Shown here: one piece after another, positions 1 to 8,482 of the stretch
Layout of the letters: each line of letters starts with the position of its first letter
Position numbering within the stretch: the first letter of the stretch is position 1
NCBI GenBank assembly: GCA_966248875.1
Contig: CBINBI010000002.1
Span: 1 to 64,000 of the forward strand
From: Dokdonella_A sp966248875
Lineage (GTDB): Bacteria; Pseudomonadota; Gammaproteobacteria; Xanthomonadales; Rhodanobacteraceae
Length of the DNA: 64,000 bases
Reading direction: 5' to 3'
Translations under genes and position numbers: made by a program
Notes under the pieces: generated by a model
The model's database searches: none
The model's input: the letters and a program-made list of their open reading frames with translations, nothing else
Told to the model about the DNA's origin: nothing

Positions 1-454
1 GCGCGTCCGCGGAGGCGGCGCGCGACCGCTCGTCGCCCGCCTCGATCGCGATGCGGCGCGGCTTCATGCCTTCGGGCAGCTCGCGCTTGAGCTCGATGCG
101 GAGCAGGCCGTTGTCCATGCTGGCGCCGCTCACCTCGACGTGGTCGGCGAGCTCGAAGCGGCGCTCGAACGCGCGGCCGGCGATGCCGCGATGCAGGTAG
201 GTGCCTTCGTCCTGGCCGGACTTCTCGCCCGACACGACGAGCAGGTTGGGCTGGTGCGTCACGGTCAGCTCGTCGCGTCCGAAGCCCGCGACCGCCATCG
301 TGATGCGGTACGTGTCATCGCCGGTCTTGACGATGTCGTAAGGCGGCCAGTTGTCGATGGCCGTGATGCGGCTTGCGCTGTCGAGCAGGTCGAAGACCCT
401 GTCGAAGCCGATGCCGTAGCGAAACAGTGGGGAAAAGTCGAGTGTCGTCCTCAT
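1..454 (-). CDS. ibpA: Hsp20/alpha-crystallin small heat-shock protein (IbpA-like), C-terminus cut by window edge
   Basis: ATP-independent holdase chaperone that binds unfolding proteins in the cytoplasm during heat stress. The visible 151 residues begin MRTTLDFSPLFRYGIGFDRV, the characteristic IbpA/IbpB amino end. An alpha-crystallin domain follows from about residue 35, including the family motif A-x-x-x-N-G-x-L (ASMDNGLL) near residue 120. The frame is still open at base 1, so the last residues lie outside the window. An in-frame ATG at 460 is only 1 base from the Shine-Dalgarno GAGGA (462-466), while the ATG at 454 is 7 bases away and is preferred. A sigma-32-like promoter and a ROSE-type leader precede it. 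Confidence 0.95.
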   Translation of the reverse strand, partial: MRTTLDFSPLFRYGIGFDRVFDLLDSASRITAIDNWPPYDIVKTGDDTYRITMAVAGFGRDELTVTHQPNLLVVSGEKSGQDEGTYLHRGIAGRAFERRFELADHVEVSGASMDNGLLRIELKRELPEGMKPRRIAIEAGDERSRAASADA

Positions 455-460
455 AGCCAT

Positions 461-537
461 ATCCTCGTGAAAGCAACATGGGTACGAAGAGGCGTCCCGT
501 GGGGCGACGCCCCTCGACGCCGGCGCAGGGCGCCGGC
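461..537 (-). promoter_or_regulatory. ROSE-like RNA thermometer in the ibpA leader
   Basis: The roughly 80-base leader holds GC-rich inverted repeats and ends with a UUGCU segment (472-476) placed just before the Shine-Dalgarno GAGGA (462-466). UUGCU pairing imperfectly with the ribosome site is the hallmark of ROSE elements, which control alpha-crystallin genes in many proteobacteria. At low temperature the ribosome site would be closed and heat would melt it. The motif is seen; the folding and the thermometer function are inferred from the family. Confidence 0.7.
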
Positions 538-543
538 GAGCGA

Positions 544-573
544 CATCTAGGAATGACGCTTCGGGCTTTCAAG
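544..573 (-). promoter_or_regulatory. Sigma-32-like heat-shock promoter for ibpA
   Basis: Read on the minus strand, CTTGAAA (567-573) is a perfect match to the sigma-32 -35 element. It is followed after 15 bases by CCTAGATG (544-551), an approximate match to the -10 consensus CCCCATNT. Transcription would begin near 537 and leave the ROSE-like leader intact. The gene behind it is a heat-shock chaperone, which supports the call. Confidence 0.65.
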
Positions 574-682
574 AGGGTTTCGCCCGCGCATCGCAACACG
601 CGTCGGGCGCGCCATCACGCACGCTCTGGACTCTGCGACCGACAACAGCCGGGCGACCGATGCCGCCGCCCGGCTGCGCCGA

Positions 683-1465
683 TCACGGGCACGTCACGCC
701 TGCGGGTTGCGTCAACCGGACGAGGTTCATGTGGCCGGAACCGTAGCCGGGCATCGCCGAATCGAACGTCACTTCGCCGTGGTTGCAGTCGGTGAACTGG
801 AACGTGAGCGTGCCCCACGCGGGCTGCGTGACGTTGGCGGGATCGAAGTTCGGGATCCAGCGCCCGCCCTCCGTCTGCAGCGCCGGTACGGTCGCGGTGT
901 CGTCGTCGATCGAGCCGACGTTGCCGAACCACGCCTGCTGCGTGCCTTCGGGATTGAAGGTGAACCACCAAGCCAGCAGCTGGTTGCCGGGCAGGACCTC
1001 GATCAAGATGCCGTGGCCGCTCTGCTCGGGGTCGTACCAGGCGCCGGTGAAGCCGGAGGTGATCGGCACGTGCGTCGTGTCGCCGTCCCCGCCGCCCCCG
1101 CCACCCTCGACGACGCGCACGACACCGCGCATGCCGTAATCCGCGTGCGGATCGCAGCGGTAGCCGTAGACGCCCGTGCGGGTGAACGCGACGGTGGCCG
1201 TCCAGGGGCCTGGCCGGGGGCCGCCGCTGCCGCCCTGACCGTCGCAGCCGGCCGCGCAGCGGAACGAATCGTCGTTCGCGTGGACGTTGTGCGATTGCGG
1301 GCTCTGGCTGACCCAGGTCACCGTGTCGCCGACGTTGATCGTGATGTCCGGCGGGTCGAACCGGACACTGGCCCCGCCGACGCTCACGCGGTGATCCGCG
1401 GCCTCGGCACGGACTGCCGCGAGGGCCAGGATCGCGATTCCGATTCCATGAATGGCATGGCGCAT
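683..1465 (-). CDS. Secreted plastocyanin-like cupredoxin with a C-terminal accessory domain
   Basis: A 260-residue exported protein. Residues 1-23 form a signal peptide. The cupredoxin fold spans about 25-121: type-1 copper ligands are visible as a histidine in SHNVH (59 or 62) and then C104, H107 and M112 in the arrangement C-x2-H-x4-M. A Gly-rich linker (120-128) joins a second domain of about 125 residues (TGAWYDPEQSGHGILIEVLP onward) that resembles unnamed domains of secreted Xanthomonadales proteins. The start at 1465 was chosen because a strong AGGAGG lies just upstream and a signal peptide follows at once. It probably carries electrons or binds copper in the periplasm or outside the cell. 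It is divergent from the regulator at 1679. Confidence 0.85.
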   Translation of the reverse strand: MRHAIHGIGIAILALAAVRAEAADHRVSVGGASVRFDPPDITINVGDTVTWVSQSPQSHNVHANDDSFRCAAGCDGQGGSGGPRPGPWTATVAFTRTGVYGYRCDPHADYGMRGVVRVVEGGGGGGDGDTTHVPITSGFTGAWYDPEQSGHGILIEVLPGNQLLAWWFTFNPEGTQQAWFGNVGSIDDDTATVPALQTEGGRWIPNFDPANVTQPAWGTLTFQFTDCNHGEVTFDSAMPGYGSGHMNLVRLTQPAGVTCP

Positions 1466-1678
1466 GAATTTTCCTCCTTTGACTTCGCCTGCCGGCGCGC
1501 TCGCCGCTAGAATGGTCCCGTGGGGAGGACGGGATTCAGCCATGACTACGGCGCTTCCTGCGTCCGTGCGTTCGGCGCGGCGATATCACCGGTCGCATCG
1601 GCCATTGGGCACGATCTGCGCGCGCCCCGAAACACCGGAACGCGTGCGATTCGCCGATGATTTCCGGATGGATCGCTG

Positions 1679-3847
1679 ATGACGCGCGACCTGCCGCCGC
1701 TCGCGAGGCCCGAGTCGGTCCGGCTGTCGGCGGAGCGCGACTTCACGCTCAGCGATCTCGAGATCCGTCCGTCGACCAGCGAGGTGGTCCGCGGCGGACG
1801 GAATAGTCACGTCGAGCCGCGCGTCATGCAGGTGCTCGTCGTGCTCGCCGGCGCACGCGGCGCGGTCGTGTCGCGCGACGAGCTGATCCGACGCTGCTGG
1901 GATGGCCGCGTCGTCGGCGAAGCCGCGATCAACCGCTGCATGTCGCGGCTGCGCGCGCTGGCCGACCGCGGCGACGGCACACGTTCGTTCCACGTCGAGA
2001 CGATCGCGCGCGTCGGCTATCGGCTGCGTGCCGACGGCGCGGCCGCGGCCGGCGGCGAGCCCGGTGCGGTGCCTGCCGCGCTGCTCCGTCGCGTGCCATT
2101 CGCTCGCGCCGGCCTCGCGATCGTTGCGATCGTAGTGGTCGTCGCCATCGCCGCCATCGGCCTCGGCATCGCGCGCACGTCGAAGGATCGCGCGCCCGTC
2201 GCGGCGGTGCCGTCGATCGCCGTGCTGCCGTTCAAGGATCTCAGCGCCGAAGCGGACGCCGCCTATTTCGCCGATGCGATCCAGGACGAGATCCTCACGC
2301 GCCTGGCCAAGATCGGCTCGCTGAAGGTGATCTCGCGCACCTCCGCCGTCGAGGCCGCGAAGCAGCCGGGAACGCTCGCCGAGATCGCGCAGCGGCTCGG
2401 CGTCGCGAACATCCTCGAAGGCACCGTGCAGCGCGCCGGCGACAAGGTGCGCGTCAACGTGCAGCTGATCCGCGCCGCGACTGACGATCACCTCTGGGCC
2501 GAGGCGTACGACCGGCCGCTCGACGACGTGCTGTCGGTCGAGAATGACATCGCCGGCTCGATCGCGACGGTGCTCGCCGCGAAGATCACGCCGGGCGAGA
2601 GCCGCGCGCTCGCCGCGAAGCCGACCGCGAACGGCAAGGCCTACGATCTCTATCTGCACGCGCTGGTCGCCTACCACGATTTCGATGAGGCCGGATTTGT
2701 GGAGGCGCGTGCGGCGCTCGACCGGGCCATCGCGCTCGATCCGAAGTTCGCGCTCGCATGGGCGCTGCGCGTGCGGATCGATGCCAACATGAGTTTCGGC
2801 GACAGCGATCCGGCGCAGCTCGAACGCACACGCCAGGGGCTGGACGCGGCGATGGCGCTCGCGCCCGAGCTGGCCGAAGTGCAGCTCGCGCACGCCGACT
2901 ACACGCACTACGTCGAGCGCGACTACGCGGGCGCCGAGCGCGAGCTCAAGTCGCTGCACGCGCGCTGGCCGAACAACATCGAAGTGCTGCAAGCGCTCGG
3001 GTTCGTCGCGCGCCGGCTCGGCCGCTGGCAGGAAGCGCTCGGGTATTTCAGGCAGGCGCAGGCGCTCGATCCGCTGTCGCGCGGGAACGTCGCCGTCATC
3101 GCCGAAACGCTCCTCTACGCGCACCGTCCCGCCGAAGCGGCGCACGTCGTGGGTGCGATGCGCGAGATCTGGGGCAACGATCCGGTGCTGGTCCTCTGCG
3201 AAGCCGACAAGCTGCAGGCGCTCGGCGAGCTCGATCGCGCCGATGCGGAGCTGCGCCTCGTGCCGGCATCCGTCGACGCCGCCGGCGGCACGCTGCTGCA
3301 GCGTCGCGCGCAATACGCGTACCGGCGCCGGTTCGCCGAAGGGCTTGCCTGGTTCGAGGCGCTGCGCGCTTCGTCGCCGCTCGAGGAGTGGGATCGGCTC
3401 CAGCGCGCGCAGCTCGAGCTCTCGATCGGCGACTTCCGCCGCTGGAGCGGCGATGCGGCCGGCGCGCGCGTGAGCTATCAGGCCGCAGCGGACCTGTTGC
3501 GCGAGGCGGCAGCGGCGCCGCATCCACAACCCGAAGCGCTGATGCTGTTCGCGACAGCGCACGCCGGTCTCGGCGATCGCGAGCGCGCGCTCGAGTACGC
3601 GCACCGGCTCAGCGAAGGGCCGCTCGCGAACGACGCGATGAACGGTGTCATTGGACAGCAAGCGCTGGCGCGCACGCTCGCGCGCCTCGACGACCGCGAC
3701 GGCGCCATCGCCGCCGTCGAGCGCCTCCTGAAGGATCCGAGCGACATGACCTCCGAGCGGTTCCGCCTCGATCCCGATTTCGACGCGCTCCGCGGCGATC
3801 CGCGCTTCGAGCGCCTGCTCGCCGAAGGCGCCACGCCGTTCGACTGA
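1679..3847 (+). CDS. CadC-like membrane-bound winged-helix regulator with TolB-like and TPR domains
   Basis: A 722-residue one-component transcription regulator. Residues 22-118 are an OmpR/PhoB-type winged helix (ending RVGYRL). A transmembrane helix spans 145-164. A TolB-like segment starting PSIAVLPFKDLS (178-300) and many tetratricopeptide repeats to the C-terminus follow. The N-terminal DNA-binding part would be cytoplasmic and the long TolB/TPR part periplasmic, so an outside signal could be passed directly to DNA. This architecture recurs in Xanthomonadales and other proteobacteria, usually without a known ligand. The divergent cupredoxin and the downstream amine oxidase are possible targets, but this is inference only. 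Confidence 0.85.
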   Translation: MTRDLPPLARPESVRLSAERDFTLSDLEIRPSTSEVVRGGRNSHVEPRVMQVLVVLAGARGAVVSRDELIRRCWDGRVVGEAAINRCMSRLRALADRGDGTRSFHVETIARVGYRLRADGAAAAGGEPGAVPAALLRRVPFARAGLAIVAIVVVVAIAAIGLGIARTSKDRAPVAAVPSIAVLPFKDLSAEADAAYFADAIQDEILTRLAKIGSLKVISRTSAVEAAKQPGTLAEIAQRLGVANILEGTVQRAGDKVRVNVQLIRAATDDHLWAEAYDRPLDDVLSVENDIAGSIATVLAAKITPGESRALAAKPTANGKAYDLYLHALVAYHDFDEAGFVEARAALDRAIALDPKFALAWALRVRIDANMSFGDSDPAQLERTRQGLDAAMALAPELAEVQLAHADYTHYVERDYAGAERELKSLHARWPNNIEVLQALGFVARRLGRWQEALGYFRQAQALDPLSRGNVAVIAETLLYAHRPAEAAHVVGAMREIWGNDPVLVLCEADKLQALGELDRADAELRLVPASVDAAGGTLLQRRAQYAYRRRFAEGLAWFEALRASSPLEEWDRLQRAQLELSIGDFRRWSGDAAGARVSYQAAADLLREAAAAPHPQPEALMLFATAHAGLGDRERALEYAHRLSEGPLANDAMNGVIGQQALARTLARLDDRDGAIAAVERLLKDPSDMTSERFRLDPDFDALRGDPRFERLLAEGATPFD

Positions 3848-3906
3848 CGCCGGGGCCGCTCCCGCGGTACGCTTCCCGCCGGGGATGCCGGGGCGAGGGG
3901 AGACGC

Positions 3907-5484
3907 ATGGCTCGTACACCGCTGGTCGACCTGTTGCGTCGCGCCGCTGCGATCGCGCGCCATGCGCGCGCCACTGGCGAACCGCTGGACGAGGCGATCG
4001 CGCGCGAGCGCGAGCTGCGCTTCGACCGCGCGCGACGGCGCTTTCTGCGCGAATCGCTCGCGGCATCGGCCGCTCTTGCGCTGCCGGCGTGCATGCCGAT
4101 GCCGCGCGAGCGCTCTCGCGAGGAAGTCGTCATCGTCGGCGCCGGCATCGCCGGACTTGCCTGCGCCTATCGCTTGCGCCAGGCGGGCGTTGCCGTTCGC
4201 GTTTTCGAAGCGCAGGGGCGCATCGGCGGCCGCATGTTCAGCCTGACCGGCCACTTCGGCGACGGCCAGGTCTGCGAGCTCGGCGGAGAGCTGATCGACA
4301 CCGGTCACACACGCATCCGCACGCTCGCCGGCGAGCTCGGTCTCGTGCTCGATGATCTCTCGGCCGATCCGACCGCATCCGCCGGCGACATCTGGTTCTG
4401 CGACGGCCGCCGCTACGGCGAGGACGAGATCGTCCGCGAGTTCGCGCCGCTCGCAGCCGCGATCGCACGCGATGCCGAAACGCTTCCGGACGAAGAAATC
4501 ACTTACGCGACGCCGGGCGGCGTCGAAGCGCTCGACCGCGAATCGATGAGCGCGTGGCTGGACCGGAACGGCGCGTCGGGATGGTTGCGCAAGCTGATCG
4601 AAGTCGCGTACACGACCGAGATGGGGCTCGAGTGCGAAGAGCAGTCCGCGCTCAATTTCCTCACCTTCATCGATCCCGGCACCGAGGTGTTCAGGATCTT
4701 CGGCGAGAGCGACGAGCGCTTCCATGTGCGCGGCGGCAACGACCAGGTGCCGCATCGGCTCGGCGCCGCGCTCGGCGCATCGATCGAGACCGGCTGCATC
4801 CTCGAAGCGGTGAAGCAGGACGCGTCCGGCGCGTACACGCTGAGCTTCAAGCGCGGCGCCGGCGCGTTCGAGACGCGCGCACGGCGCGTCGTGCTGGCGG
4901 TCCCGTTCACGACGCTGCGCCGCGTGCGCATCGATGCCGACCTTCCAGCCGCGAAGCGCCGCGCGATCGCCGAGCTCGGCTACGGTACGAACGCGAAACT
5001 GATGATCGGCTTCGACGAACGCATCTGGTGGACACGCCATCGCAGCGGCGGCAGCACGTACACCGATCTACCGCTGCAGACCACCTGGGAAACGAGCCGC
5101 ATGCAGCCCGGCGCGGCAGGCATTCTCACCAACTTCGTCGGCGGCCGGCACGGCATCGAGATCGGCGAGGGCACGCCGAAGATGCAGGCCGACGCCGCGG
5201 CGCGCCAGCTCGAAGCGCTCTTTCCCGACATTTCCGCTGTGCGTACGGGTGCCCGCGAAGCGCGCTTCCACTGGCCGAGCCATCCGTGGACGCTCGGCAG
5301 CTACGCCTGCTTCACGCCCGGCCAGTGGACGACGATCCGCGGCGCGATCGGCGAGCGCGTCGGCAACCTCTACTTCGCCGGCGAACACTGCGCGTTCGAC
5401 AACCAGGGTTTCATGGAAGGCGGCGTCGAGACCGGCGAGTGGGCCGCAGCGGAGATACTCGGTGTTGCCGACCGCGCGGCGTGA
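3907..5484 (+). CDS. Exported FAD-dependent amine oxidase family protein
   Basis: A 525-residue flavoprotein of the monoamine oxidase/phytoene desaturase superfamily. The dinucleotide-binding motif VVIVGAGIAGLACAY (74-88) and the second FAD signature GRIGGRM (104-110) are complete. The C-terminal FAD motif is visible as NLYFAGEHCAF with QGFMEGGVETG. A twin-arginine stretch RRRFLRESLAASAALALPAC (43-62) precedes the FAD fold. It suggests Tat export of the folded protein, with Cys62 as a possible lipid-attachment site, although the 42-residue n-region is unusually long. The start at 3907 has GAGGGGAG a few bases upstream. The gene begins 59 bases after the regulator, so co-transcription is likely. 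The substrate cannot be read from the sequence. Confidence 0.85.
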   Translation: MARTPLVDLLRRAAAIARHARATGEPLDEAIARERELRFDRARRRFLRESLAASAALALPACMPMPRERSREEVVIVGAGIAGLACAYRLRQAGVAVRVFEAQGRIGGRMFSLTGHFGDGQVCELGGELIDTGHTRIRTLAGELGLVLDDLSADPTASAGDIWFCDGRRYGEDEIVREFAPLAAAIARDAETLPDEEITYATPGGVEALDRESMSAWLDRNGASGWLRKLIEVAYTTEMGLECEEQSALNFLTFIDPGTEVFRIFGESDERFHVRGGNDQVPHRLGAALGASIETGCILEAVKQDASGAYTLSFKRGAGAFETRARRVVLAVPFTTLRRVRIDADLPAAKRRAIAELGYGTNAKLMIGFDERIWWTRHRSGGSTYTDLPLQTTWETSRMQPGAAGILTNFVGGRHGIEIGEGTPKMQADAAARQLEALFPDISAVRTGAREARFHWPSHPWTLGSYACFTPGQWTTIRGAIGERVGNLYFAGEHCAFDNQGFMEGGVETGEWAAAEILGVADRAA

Positions 5485-5538
5485 GGGCTGAAGCGAAGGG
5501 ACGCCTGGAACACCGCACCGTAGCGTGCCCAATCTTTT

Positions 5539-5573
5539 CCAATCCCGAATCCCGAATCCCCAATCCCGGCCCT
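5539..5573. repeat. AATCCC-type short intergenic repeat (single arm)
   Basis: Tandem AATCCCGAATCCC units lie between the convergent amine-oxidase and CHAT genes. The same unit in the opposite orientation occurs at 47027-47054, with a partner arm at 47098-47125. Repeats of this type are common in Xanthomonadaceae intergenic DNA (recalled). Here only one arm is seen, and it touches the CHAT stop codon. Confidence 0.6.
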
Positions 5574-8394
5574 ACCGCCAATCCCCCAGCGCAAAAAAGC
5601 CCGCCCAGTACCACGGATGATCGCCGCGCCCCTGCGCGCGGCGCGCGGCGAGCACGGCGCGTTGTGCGCGCTGCATGGCGGTGGGCGTGTCGGCGCGGTC
5701 GCGCAGGCGCGCGAGGTAGAGCGCTTCGCTCCACTCCGCGGTCGCTTCATCGTCAACGGGCCAGCGGCTGAGCAGAACCGTACGCACGCCGCCGAGGCGG
5801 AACGCGCGCGCGAGCCCGTACAGGCCTTCGTACGGATGCGTCGCGCCCGCGGCAGTCGAGCACGCGGCGAGCACGGCCCACTGCACGGCCGACAGATCGA
5901 GCGCGGCGATCTCGAGCTCGCCGAGCAGGCCGTCGTCGGCGCTGCCGAGTGCACCGTCGCGGGGAGTTGCGAGCACCAGCGCAGTCGGCGCGGCGGGCTT
6001 CGCTGCGGGCTCGGCGCTGAGGCTCAGGCCTCGGGTGCCGGCGCCGGTGCATCCGGTGTCCGCCGCAATGCCGTGCGTGGCGAGATGGACTAGGCTCGCC
6101 TCCGGCGCCTCTCGGCGGAAGCGCGCTTCGCTGGCGGCCTCGCCGAGCAAGGCGAGCACGGACGCCGCGGCATCGCTGTCGCGCAGCAGCGTCTGTAAGC
6201 GCGCGACTTCGCGGCGCGCGCCGGGCAGCGCCGGCAGCGTGCGCGCATCGGCGCACTCGCGATTTCCGGCGGCGGCCGCACCGAGCGCATCGCCGTTGGG
6301 ATCGGCGACGGCCAGCAAGGCATGTCGCGCGCGCGGCCGTGCGGGCGGAGCGAGCAGCTCGCGCTCGTCGTTCAGCACGTGGAACACGCGATCGCTTTCG
6401 ACGAGATAACCTTCGCCCTCCGGCAGCGCGGGCCATGGCAGGCGCAGCAGCGGTCCTTCGGCGACGACGAAGATGCGATGTGCCGTCGTCGCCTTCGCGA
6501 TCGGCGCCCACACGCGTGCCGCGAGCGCCGCGCCGCGCAGGCGCACGAGATCGGTGCCGCTCGCAGGGTTTGCCATCGCGGCGAGCCACTGCGTGAGCTC
6601 GCCGGCGACGACCGACGCGGGCCCGAGCTCGATTGCCACCACGCGCCCGCCGCCGGGCGGCAGCACGAAGGCCCAGGTCGACGGATCTTCGAGATCGACG
6701 GCGGCGTTGGCGAAATCGCCGGGCTTCTGATGTTCGAGATCGTGCAGCCAGATCAGTGCCGTATCCGGCGGCAGCGCACGGCGCAGCTCGTCGAGGCCGA
6801 TCGCGCGCGTCGAGAGTTCGCGTGCCTGCGGCAACGCCATCGCGAGGCGCCGCTCGGCGCGCTCCAGGCGCGCGCGCGCATTCGCTCGCGCCGGGGCGTC
6901 GGCACCGACGCGCGCTCGCTCCAGCGCCGAGCTTGCGTCCAGCCATTCCTGCCAGAGCGCGCGCAGCTTCGCGTCCTTGCTCGCGCGCGCCTGCATGAGG
7001 CGGGCCGCCTGGATCGCGGTGACTTGTCCGCGCGCGCCGATCGCGAGCGACCACGCGCGCTCGATCAGCGTCGCATCGCCGCTGTCCAGCGCGATCGCGA
7101 TCGCGTGATCGAGTGTCGCGTAATCCTGCTCCTGGAACGCGAGCGCCTGCTGATCGGAAAGCCCGGTCGCCACTTCGCGCACGGCTGCCTGCCGCGTCGC
7201 TTCGGCCTCCGCTGCCGAGGCGAACGCCTCGGCGTGCCGGCCCTGGCCCCACAGCGCCGCGGCGAGGCCGTGCTGCGAGAACAGCGGCGTCGTCTCGGCG
7301 CCGGCCGGCGCGTTGCCGAAGCGCTCGAGCGCGCGTCGGAATCCCGCTTCGGCTTCGACGTAGCGGCCCTGCCAGATGCGTACCATCGCGATGTTCGCGA
7401 TCGGCATGTAATGGCCGGGGTCCTGGCTGTGCGTCCGCTCGGCGATGTCGAGCGCGCGCTGGAACAGTGCGATCGCCGCGTCGCCGCGCCCGGGACGCAG
7501 GCTCTCGGCATTTCCGTAATTGTTGAGCACGACGCTCAGCATGGGCGAGTCGGCGCCGTAGGCCTTCTCGAACGCCGGCGCCGCGCGCTCGTAATATGCG
7601 ATCGCGCGATCGGGATCGTTGCGGTTGCGATAGAGATTGCCGAGCGCGTACAGCACGACGGCGCCGTTGCGGCCGGTCGGGTCCGGCGCGGCTTCGTCGA
7701 GCGCGAGCGCTTCGCGATAGTTCGCCTCCGCGCGCTCGAGATCGCCACTGATGCGCTGCGTCTGGCCGAGCCGGATCAGCCCGCGTGCGATCGCGACGGG
7801 ATTCCGCGGCGTCTCCTTGCGGCGGACCGCGAGCGCGGTTTCCAGCGAGGTGATGGCGCCGCCGTAGTCGGCCGCACTGCGTTGCGCGAGCGAGAGATCG
7901 TAGAGCGCGTCGGCGTGCTCGATGCTGTCGGCGCCGTATCGCTCGCGCGTCGCGTGCACGGCGAACATCAAGTCTGCCAGCGCGTCCTCGGGGTTGCGCA
8001 GCCGTGCGTTAGCGACACCGCGGAGCTGGCGTGCCGATATGGCATCGGGCGAATCTGCACGTTCCGGCCCGAGCAGCGCGAGCACGCGAGTGGTCGCGGT
8101 GATCACGCCTTCATGCTGCACCTCGGTCCGGTCGAGCGCGCGCGCCAGCACGAGCTGGATGTCGGCTTCCCGTTCCGCAGGAAGCGTCGCGAGCCGCGCG
8201 GGCTGCGCCAGCACCTGCGCGCGCGCCAGTGCGTCGGAGTCTTGACCCGCAGCGAGCAGCCGCTCGATCGCCGCAATCTCGGCGGTGTCATCCGCCGTTT
8301 CGACCGGATCCGCGCGCGCGCCGACGAAGACGAGCGCAGCGCCGAGCGCCGCCGCGAACAGACACCGCTGACGAGCCGCTCGTGTCCCGATCAT
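5572..8394 (-). CDS. Exported TPR-CHAT protein (caspase-like protease fold)
   Basis: A 940-residue protein. Residues 1-27 look like a cleavable signal peptide (charged start, hydrophobic core, VGARA). About 450 residues of tetratricopeptide repeats come next, then a CHAT domain at the C-terminus (about 640-940). The caspase-like dyad is intact: His774 in VHLATHG and Cys845 in VLAACSTAAG. CHAT domains are peptidases of the caspase/separase clan. Most characterised ones are cytoplasmic, so a signal peptide is notable. The start at 8394 has GGGGAGAGG upstream; the longer open frame to 8670 would overlap the kinase gene and lacks a signal. It is last in the sigma-kinase-CHAT cluster, 88 bases after the kinase. 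The protein substrate is unknown. Confidence 0.85.
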   Translation of the reverse strand: MIGTRAARQRCLFAAALGAALVFVGARADPVETADDTAEIAAIERLLAAGQDSDALARAQVLAQPARLATLPAEREADIQLVLARALDRTEVQHEGVITATTRVLALLGPERADSPDAISARQLRGVANARLRNPEDALADLMFAVHATRERYGADSIEHADALYDLSLAQRSAADYGGAITSLETALAVRRKETPRNPVAIARGLIRLGQTQRISGDLERAEANYREALALDEAAPDPTGRNGAVVLYALGNLYRNRNDPDRAIAYYERAAPAFEKAYGADSPMLSVVLNNYGNAESLRPGRGDAAIALFQRALDIAERTHSQDPGHYMPIANIAMVRIWQGRYVEAEAGFRRALERFGNAPAGAETTPLFSQHGLAAALWGQGRHAEAFASAAEAEATRQAAVREVATGLSDQQALAFQEQDYATLDHAIAIALDSGDATLIERAWSLAIGARGQVTAIQAARLMQARASKDAKLRALWQEWLDASSALERARVGADAPARANARARLERAERRLAMALPQARELSTRAIGLDELRRALPPDTALIWLHDLEHQKPGDFANAAVDLEDPSTWAFVLPPGGGRVVAIELGPASVVAGELTQWLAAMANPASGTDLVRLRGAALAARVWAPIAKATTAHRIFVVAEGPLLRLPWPALPEGEGYLVESDRVFHVLNDERELLAPPARPRARHALLAVADPNGDALGAAAAGNRECADARTLPALPGARREVARLQTLLRDSDAAASVLALLGEAASEARFRREAPEASLVHLATHGIAADTGCTGAGTRGLSLSAEPAAKPAAPTALVLATPRDGALGSADDGLLGELEIAALDLSAVQWAVLAACSTAAGATHPYEGLYGLARAFRLGGVRTVLLSRWPVDDEATAEWSEALYLARLRDRADTPTAMQRAQRAVLAARRAQGRGDHPWYWAGFFALGDWR

Positions 8395-8482
8395 CGCCGA
8401 CCTCTCCCCAAGGCCGCGCCAGCATAGCGCGCGGCGCCGTCGTGCCGGCGTGACGTCGTCGGAAGAAGCGAAGCGTCGCGGC

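Noticed and set aside
1586..4066. Long open frame on the minus strand opposite the regulator gene
   Set aside because: It is an antisense shadow: the plus-strand product has clear wHTH, membrane and TPR domains, while the minus frame is an R-rich string without domains, ribosome site or start context. The high GC content produces such frames throughout.
5539..8427. Several plus-strand open frames opposite the CHAT gene
   Set aside because: They lie in frames created by GC-rich codons of the minus-strand gene and show no motif or ribosome site.
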